A DNA stretch of 64,000 bases from Sapria himalayana (Eukaryota; Streptophyta; Magnoliopsida; Malpighiales; Rafflesiaceae), in NCBI GenBank assembly GCA_029783825.1, contig JAREIK010008193.1, positions 62,001 through 126,000 on the forward strand. Direction: 5' to 3'. Below, piece after piece: positions 52,701-61,700 of the stretch (the stretch's first letter is position 1; each line of letters opens with the position of its first letter). Position numbers and translations under genes: made by a program. The notes beneath the pieces are model-generated. The model ran no database searches. It saw only the letters and a list, made by a program, of their open reading frames with translations, and was not told the origin of the DNA.

Positions 52701-55700
52701 TGCAGTATGCATAATAGTGATGCTGTGTGCAACATTGGTGTATAATGTGTGCAACAAGGGTGTTGTGTGATGTGCAGAGTGTTTCACGAGTGATAGTGTG
52801 ACTTGGCTAAAGGGAAACTTACTCTTGGCACGAGATAATTAGGGGCCTAATGGAAAGATGCCTTGGGTTGTTTAATTTAAAGAAATGGAAGTATAATTAG
52901 TGATAAAATAAAGATAAAAAATTTTCAGTATAGTACATATGTATAGAAAAAAATGACATGCCAAAGAGAGATATTACAATTATTTATAGATAAGCGAGGA
53001 TATTATAGATAATTTAGTGAGATATACAGATTATTAAATTCATTCAAGAGATATCATACAATTATTTCATAAGCCTTGATAAAAAGTAATAAATTAGCAA
53101 AAAATAAAATAATTTTTGTTTACTTAATACAAAACAACATACATCAATGCCCTTCTCTAGAGGGGAACACTAATTGGGGAAGCTCACAAATTGGTTGTTC
53201 TATCAAGTACATAAAATATAAAAAGAAGAATAGAAAAATAAAAGTAAATTTTTTCCCAAACTTCAACACCCAGACCCACATGATGTATGAAAAATTAGAG
53301 TACTGAGAAAGGAAAAAATAAATTATGAGTCATTTTAAATTAAAATCAAATAAAGATCTTGCTCATATAATACACACACTCATATATCTACATACACATA
53401 CATACATATAAATACACATATGTATATATGTATACATAGATGTATGTATGTATACATATATGTATGTATAAATACATACATACATGTATATTTGTATATA
53501 TACATGTATATATATATATGTATTCATATGTATAAATGTATATATATCTATATATATATATATATATGAGAATATTAATAATATTTAATTTTTATGTGTG
53601 ATATATTTTACTTGATCTATTTCATTAATAGATAAAAATTATAAATTATTACAGTTGATTGGAGAATATTAATAATACACACACACACACACACACACAC
53701 ATGTTTGAGCACAAGACATATTATGGTATATATATCAGAAGAATCACAATAACTAGGTTTCATGTCATGACATTGAGTTGAATCATGATAATTTTTTTTC
53801 ATGTTGTCTCTTTGAAAAGATTCATAACAATCAAATTTTATATTATGACGCTGAGTTGACTCGTGACGACTTGACTTTATGTTATGACTTTAAAGAGAGT
53901 CACAACAACTAGTGTGCTCTTTGGATTCATTTAACATAATATTTCTAGAATAGATAAATGTTTTGGTCTTTGGGTTCCACAATTTGTAGCATTTGATGCC
54001 TTCATCATAGCTAACAAATATGTACTTTATAGATTTGAAGTTCAATTTATTTTTTTTCTTTGGCATATGTACATAAGTATTGTATCTAAAGACTAATAGG
54101 TAAGCAAGATTTGAATTTCTTTCATACAACACTCTGGATGAAGTTTGTTACTTCTTGACAGATGTGAGAGTGTTGTTCTTTAGGTAGCACGTTGTGGCAA
54201 TTACTTCTTGACAGATTTTTATGCACATCATTTTATGTACTAGTGTTTTGTTTAGTCTTTCAAGTTTCAGCTACATTGTTCTGTTGGGATATCATTCTAA
54301 TTGTGTTATGCCTCATAATTTCTTGCTTTGCACAAAATTGATGTACTGAAAAATATTCAGTCCCTTTGTTCGTGCATAAAACTTGTCATTTTGGTGAATA
54401 GGTTTTTACCAATGTTTTAAACTCATTGAACTTTTCTAGCACATTAAATTTTTTTTGAATGAAATATATTTTAACATATTTGAAGAAATTATCAAAAAAC
54501 GAGATATAATACCTCAATTTTTAATGTAATATCTCAAGTGTTTCTCCAAATAAATCATTGTGTATATGTCTAGCATTGTCATTGCTTTGGTGAATATCGA
54601 CTTGAATTTCATCATCTTTTGTTTTAATGCAAATAGTCTTTATAAACATCAAACCATTGCAAGCAATTTGGAATTCTTAGCATGTTATTTAAAGGTGTAG
54701 TCGCAAGATTTTTTTTATTGATGTGCCCATAGCTTGCTTTTCACAAGTTGCAGATCCTTCAGAAAATAGAGTCGCGACTCTAGTTTTCCGAGTCACAACT
54801 TCATCTAAGTTGCTATGCTATATCCGGTTATTATTTTCAGTCATATTTATCTTCTATTCTTTAGAATTTATATACTTGCTATGGAATTTCTTCCTCTCGA
54901 TGGTGTCCTCTTTTGAAATGAAGGAGCAACTATTATTATTAATTACCAAGGATGATGGTAGATATCAACTTGCACAATGATTCAGCCTTCATTCCTCGAG
55001 TAATGACCCTTGTTCCATTAGTTGTTTTATATGACTTGTTATCATAAGTAAAGATCAAGCACATAGCTGCTCGGGTCAGCATGCCAACTGAGATGAGATT
55101 TTTGTTGGTGCTTGGATTATTCATTATACTTGAGAGTTTCTTCACACTTCCATTATGCATTTCTATTTTTATTTTCCCAAGACCTATAATATTAATAATT
55201 GAGTCATTGTCCATGTATATTATTCCACCATCATAGTTTTTAAATTCACAAAATCATTCTCGATGTGAAGTTACATGATATGAGACTCCAAATTTATTGA
55301 ACCATGTGTCCACATAAGTGTGAGTGACACATGTAATTGCAAATTGTACGTCTCCATCATACTCCACCTTCGTCATCTAGCTAATTCTACAATTTTGAAC
55401 GTTCAAAATATTTGTTTGGTAGTCTATTCTAAAGTGTCATTACTTGTTACATTTCTAGTATAGTACTTGATTTTGGTTTTTTTCATCTTCTTCGATCTTC
55501 TCTTAAATCATGCTTTGTTTGTTATCCAAGTCAAATTGTTATCATTAATTTTGCCTCTCACAAATAACACTTTACTCTAAAATATTCTCTTTTTTTGTCT
55601 TCTCATATCATCGGAAAAAAGAGTTGCAATCCCACCCTCATATATCAACTTATTATTCAAATTGTTATCAATGATGATAATTAATTTGTCCCATGAATTT

Positions 55701-58700
55701 GACAGTGATAAAATCATCATTATTGCTCTATCATTATAACTGATTTCACAGTTTATAGATACAAGTTGGCTGATCATGTGTTGAACTCATGTAATTGACT
55801 AGAGAAAGATATTTCATACTTAATATGTAGATTGTAAAACTTCTTTTCCAAGAATATCCAAAAAATAAGTGACTTGCTTTGTTAATATTATCTCATTCAC
55901 CAATGATATTTGACCTTGTTTCTACTTCTTTATCATTGACAAATAATTTTGGCTTCTCAATTACCATCATAGATCTCTATCTATTAATAAGTTTTTCATT
56001 TTTAGCTTTTAGATTTTGAAATCTTTGTTTGAAAATTTCTCTATATCCAATCTTATTGATCTATCTATTTACAGCCTTTCCTAATAGATTTTACTGATAA
56101 ATTTTTGAGAAAAGCTTGCTCTGATATCAGATATCAAGAATCAACTATTTAAAAAGCATTTTGATATCAAATATTAGGAATGAGATGTTATGATACTAAA
56201 CGTTAGGATACCAAATATATTAATGTCAGGCCAAATATATTGCCCATTTGATCTTGTCGTAGGTTTGTTGGATTTATCTTGATTTATTACTAGGTGATAG
56301 GGAGTGTTAATGGTCACGGTAAATCTACGACGTGATTGGCATTGAGATTAACTGTGAGCTACAAAAGAGAGAACAAGCACACCCATATACACACACAAAA
56401 CTGAATGAAGCGGGGGAGAGAGCACAAACACAAGAAATTACTGCTTTATTTTTTTTCTACATTATTTATTGTGTTCTATCTTCTGTGATATGTTCTATAT
56501 GTCAATTTATTTACTAATCACTTAAATACAAATACGAATACAAGTGAATGAATATGCTACAATATATCTTTATTCGCTGCATCAAACCAGGTGCAACAAT
56601 ATGTTTCATTTTGTAAGACCACTTTGGTCACAACAATATATTTCACGTCATAACAATATGTTTCATTTTATTAACTATAAGATTAGGTCATAACTTTTAT
56701 GAGTTAAGTGAAATATTGATTTAGTCATGACATTGAAGAACTATAATATGACATCAACATCTCGCAATGCCTATTATCCAGGTTATGACTTCCTTTTTTA
56801 TAATAGTTTTTTTCTAGAATTCCAAATAATGTATGAGTCAATCCTAACAAATTAAAGATTTTGTGCTAACATGTACACAAAAGAAGATTGTAACAAAAAA
56901 AATAAATTTTTAGTTAAGGTGACTAGCATACTTCTTGTATGATAGAATGTTCAAAGATATTTTTAGTAAGATATAGGCAACTACTTGATCAATCAGTTGT
57001 ATGTCATACTTTTCTTTTTTTTGGTTATCTTTTCATGTATTGAATCTTGATGAAAGATTTTTCAGCTAGTACAAGCACCAAGTGTTTGAGTACTTTTGTT
57101 TATTCATGCTCTCTCTTTATGATGTTATGGGATGATACTAAGTGTAATAAAATATATTTTTCTTAGTTGCTCTATTATTTAAAAAAATAATTGTGTTATT
57201 TTCTTTTGAAAAATATAATACAAGTACTATTATTATATTTTTTTAGTATGACTTATTCTTTAAAGATTTTAAACTAGGTAATGATTAGTGTATTTTTTTT
57301 GAATCTATTATATATACTTTTCTAGAGTCTTTTTTCCTAGTTTTAACATTGAGAAATTATTGCCTCAGTTACTTTTAAATTTGTTAAACTATATTATAAT
57401 AATTTTTTTTTTGAATAATCATATGTGCCAAGTACTTAAAGAGTATATTACTAGCTAAGAATTCATGTACTTTTTTTTTATCTATTATCTTACTCTTTTA
57501 GAGTCTTTTTTGGCCCTCTATTTAGGAGAAATTATTACCTTTTAGTTACTTTTGAATTTGTTAAATTATATTATCACGTTTCTCTTTCGAATAATTATAT
57601 GTGCCAAGTACATAAAAAGTTTTTTTTTTTTTTGATAGAGTATGAGTTTTGCTTGTAAAAGATTTTTTTTCTCCAAGTCACTAACAATGAATAGCTTCAT
57701 ACTATAAGTAAGAATATGTTCAATTTGTTTAGGGCCAAGAAAAATCTTTAAAAATTTCAGAAAATTCTATTTTATTTGTTTTATTATCCTCATTTATTTA
57801 TTTATTTTTGTATATTTATTATTTTTGTTGATAATATTAAGATGCTCAATTTTAATTTTTAGATATTATCTCATTCAGAATTATATGTATTGGTGAAAGA
57901 AATGGATATCTTTCATTCTAATAATATTTTATGAACTTGTATCTTAATATTTGGGAATATTTACTATTGGTTACAAGAGAGTATTTATTATAAAGACTAG
58001 TCATGATGGTAAAGTAGATTGCATGAAAACAAAATTTATTGTGAGATAGTTCGCTCAAAATTTTGGAGTTGACTATCATGTTATCTTTTTTCAATGACTA
58101 AAATGATCTTAATTTGAGTACTCCTATCCTTTGTAGTTTTTCATTAATAAAGATTAATCAATTAGACATAAAAAATATTTTTTTTTTCATGATAATATTG
58201 AGGATGAAGCGTATATGGAGTAATTAGCCAATTACTTAGATTTCGAATACATAGAGTTATCAGATCAAATTTACAAATTATAAAAAACCTTATAAGTATA
58301 AAATAGTCAATGAGATATTGTTTTGTGAGATTTTCAATCACAATTATTTTTTTATTATTTTTTGTAAGTATTATGAATTATTCCTTATTCTATCAGATGT
58401 GTTCAGGTGATATAACTATTTTATTAATTATATATGTGAACGATCTTATTATGAGAGATTATAATTTTTAATTATCTAATTCAAAGAGTATTTTTTACTA
58501 TAATTTAATATAAAAAATTAACATGCATAAATATTTTATTGAGGTTAATGTGACTTATAATAATATTAATATTATGTTGTCTTGAGATGTTCTAAATATT
58601 CTTTCAGATGTTGATTTTTTAGATTATACTATAGGAAATATCTCAATTAAGTCTAGTACATATTTGTTATCTGATATGGATTATGTTGTTTTGAGTACAT

Positions 58701-61700
58701 ACAAAATAATTATTGAACAAATTAATTATCTGATTATTATCAGATAATATAATTTATGTAATTTAATATAAGTAATTATTCATAGATTCTTTGTAATATA
58801 CGCACATTATTGCTCTTTACATATTTATATATGTGAAAAAATTTTTGCAACTTGGTATGTTAAGTGATCATGAACATATTCAATTAACTGAGTAGTAATA
58901 TTTTAGTTAGATATCAGCTTGCACAAGCAAGATGTTAATTATATGATACTGTATTTTCTTAAAAATAATTTTCTTTCTTAAAAAAGTAATTGAAATATGG
59001 CAATTTAGAGATTTTGTGTAGATATAGAGTCTATTATAGTAATCATATCTACCCGTGAGATTTTTTGAATTAGTCATCTACTTGAAAAAAATATATTTTT
59101 AATATATTCTAAAATTATTATTTATCATGATAGTCGCATGATGATATATATTAATATCCCATCATTGCACAAGGTTTTAGCTTTGACGTGAGATCTGAGA
59201 AATATTAATATCTCAATGGTTTTATCCCAAAAACTCAGAAAAGTTGTGTCTGTCAAGGAAATTAGGATAGAATTTTGTTTGTTTCTTATGGAATACCTCG
59301 AGTTGGTGATAATTATTTGCTCTTGATGGAAAAAAGCATGCCTAAGCATGGTCGTTGGCAGAGATGACACCTGGTGCCTCGCCTAACTCCATGCGAGGAA
59401 GCTACACAAAAGTGCACCTCCCTTGGGCGTGCCTTACATTTTGATAAAATGTTTTTTTTTTTCCATTTTTAATACTTTGTTCTTTTTTTTTTGAAATTTT
59501 TATTTTTTTTAACTCTTCATTTTAAATGTTTTAATTGAAATTTTTGTAATAATTTTTTTATGAGTATTGTATATTTTTTCTTTTAAAAAGATATACATTT
59601 TTTAAAGTATATTGTTAATAAAGCTTTTTTTTTGTAAAATGTTGTTACAGGCCTTCTTTTTTTTTTTTCTTTATAGTTCTATATAAAAAAAATTTTGTTA
59701 AAGGTTTTATTTTTAATGTAAAAACAAGAAAAAATACACCTTTTGTAAAGACGCCCCCATTAGGTTCCATTCCATCAAGTCTTAAACTCTAGATGCATAT
59801 TTAATAACTATGCTTTGTAAATAACGATGTTTGACATATCTGATTTAATCAGCTCCTGCTCGATGCAGGTATAAAGTTTAAAGATATTGTTGGCAGTGCT
59901 TACTATGTTGCCCCTGAGGTACTAAAACGCAAATCTGGACCTGAATCAGATGTTTGGAGTATTGGTGTTATTACTTACATCTTGCTCTCTGGAAGGCGGC
60001 CCTTCTGGGACAAGACTGAGGATGGTATATTCAAGGAGGTGTAGCACTAGCATGCGCCTTAAGTTGGTATTTTTTTTTTTGGTTACCACATGTATAATGT
60101 ATTGCCACATGCAACATGGGATGGGATAAGTACTGTTTTCCTTTCAAATAAATATTTTCTATTTTTTTTTTATATTTTTTTGCGCAAAAGTCTATATACA
60201 ATTTACAAAGCTCTCACTTAGTATAGACCCGAAAGAGATTAATATATCGACAGTCTTACCCACAAAAATCAGAGAGATTTTATCTGACAAGTCTCAAGCT
60301 TGAGACCTACCCTCTTTGAATGAAGACACCTACCACCATACCAAGACACAATCTCAATTTTATTGAAATAAATTATATTAATTTTAGTTCTCCAAGTTAT
60401 CATATCTTTCAATAGTTTTAATTAGAGGTCGCTATCAGTCCATAATACTCTCACTTAGTGTACATTATCGAAGAGATTTTTTTTTTTTTTTTTTTTGATA
60501 ATTCTCAAATCTAAGACCTACTATCATTGGACGAAGACACTTTTCATTATACCAAGACTAGATTTCTAATACATGCATGCAATATGAGCACTTATTAGGT
60601 GATCAAACATCTAAATTTTGAAGTTCTTATGAGATTCATTGCATTGTTGTTTAGGATTTAAAATTGAGTTTTATGTTTGTGTGTTGGGTTGTTCACATCG
60701 ACTGCTTTTGGAAACTTAGCATCTGATTCATTTTCACTTCGAGGCAGGTTTTAAAAAACAAGCCTGATTTTCGGCGTAAACCATGGCCAAACATAAGCGG
60801 CAGTGCTAAGGATTTCATAAAGAAGTTGCTAGTCAAGGATCCCAGGGCGAGGCTGACTGCTGCTCAAGCCCTATGTATGTTTCTGGTTGGTCTCTGGAGA
60901 TTCAAAAGCTGATGGATATAATGTATTGATCCAAAGTGCATATATAGTATATACATGTGGAATTTGGTTCTGGAGTCCACCTGTCTCGCCTGTTGTTTAT
61001 ATGATGCTTTTTTATGTGGTTGTGAATGCCTTTCTTTCCTAATTAAATTTTCAGCTCATCCATGGGTGAGGGAAGGTGGGGATGCTTCGGAGATTCCTAT
61101 TGACATATCTGTTCTGAGTAACATGAGAAGATTTGTTAAGTACAGCCGTTTGAAACAGCTTGCTTTAAGGGTAGGTGTAGCTTCTTTTAGATTCCTTGTT
61201 TGCAGCTGCAGCATGTCTCTTATTTTTGGACCGGTGGGGAAGTTTTTAACAATTGTTGCTTTTAAGGCATTGGCAAGCACGCTTGATGATGAGGAGCTGG
61301 CAGATCTACGGGATCAATTCGATGCTATCGATGTGGATAAAAATGGGTCCATTAGTCTAGAGGAAATGAGACAGGTAAATCTTCTTGAGCTCAAATCTAT
61401 TGATTGACAAGTAAAACTACTTATATGAAAGCACTTCAAAACCTATACCCAAAGGAAGTCGTCGCTCAAAAAAGTAAACTACACAAGCTAAACAAAAATA
61501 ACTGCCTATCTGCTTCTCCGGACAAGAATTTTATTTTTTCTTCTTTTGGGGAAGTTATTGAGATACAATAGAAATAACACAGTAAATTTCCTTTGTTGTA
61601 AAAATCAGTTGGTACTAAGTGAGAGAGCTTTGTGTGCCAGGTACAACCTTGAGATATAACGAAATCTCCGTAGATTAAATAAGTTAAAAAAATTTTCACC

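Larger units (their letters stand above)
53737..56129 (-). mobile_element. Ty1/copia 5' half on the minus strand: gag, protease, integrase
   Basis: Reading leftward from a primer-binding-site-like TGATATCAGAGC (56118-56129), gag includes [20 protein letters not shown] then [10 protein letters not shown] (55577-55777). The protease/pre-integrase part includes [19 protein letters not shown] then [10 protein letters not shown] (54939-55214). The integrase C-terminus includes [20 protein letters not shown] then [14 protein letters not shown] (53890-54132). RT and RNase H are missing or beyond recognition past 53737. Frames are broken between these pieces. Confidence 0.7.
43993..59868 (+). other. 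CDPK intron 5, 15.9 kb
   Basis: GT at 43993 and AG at 59867-59868, inside the activation segment coding sequence. Filled with copia remnants, long direct repeats, microsatellites and SINE-like copies listed separately. No other host gene was recognised. Confidence 0.85.

Noticed and set aside
52293..52787. 164- and 91-codon Cys/His/Thr-rich minus-strand frames
   Set aside because: They follow from the TGTGCA-rich repeat; no domain pattern beyond the repetition.
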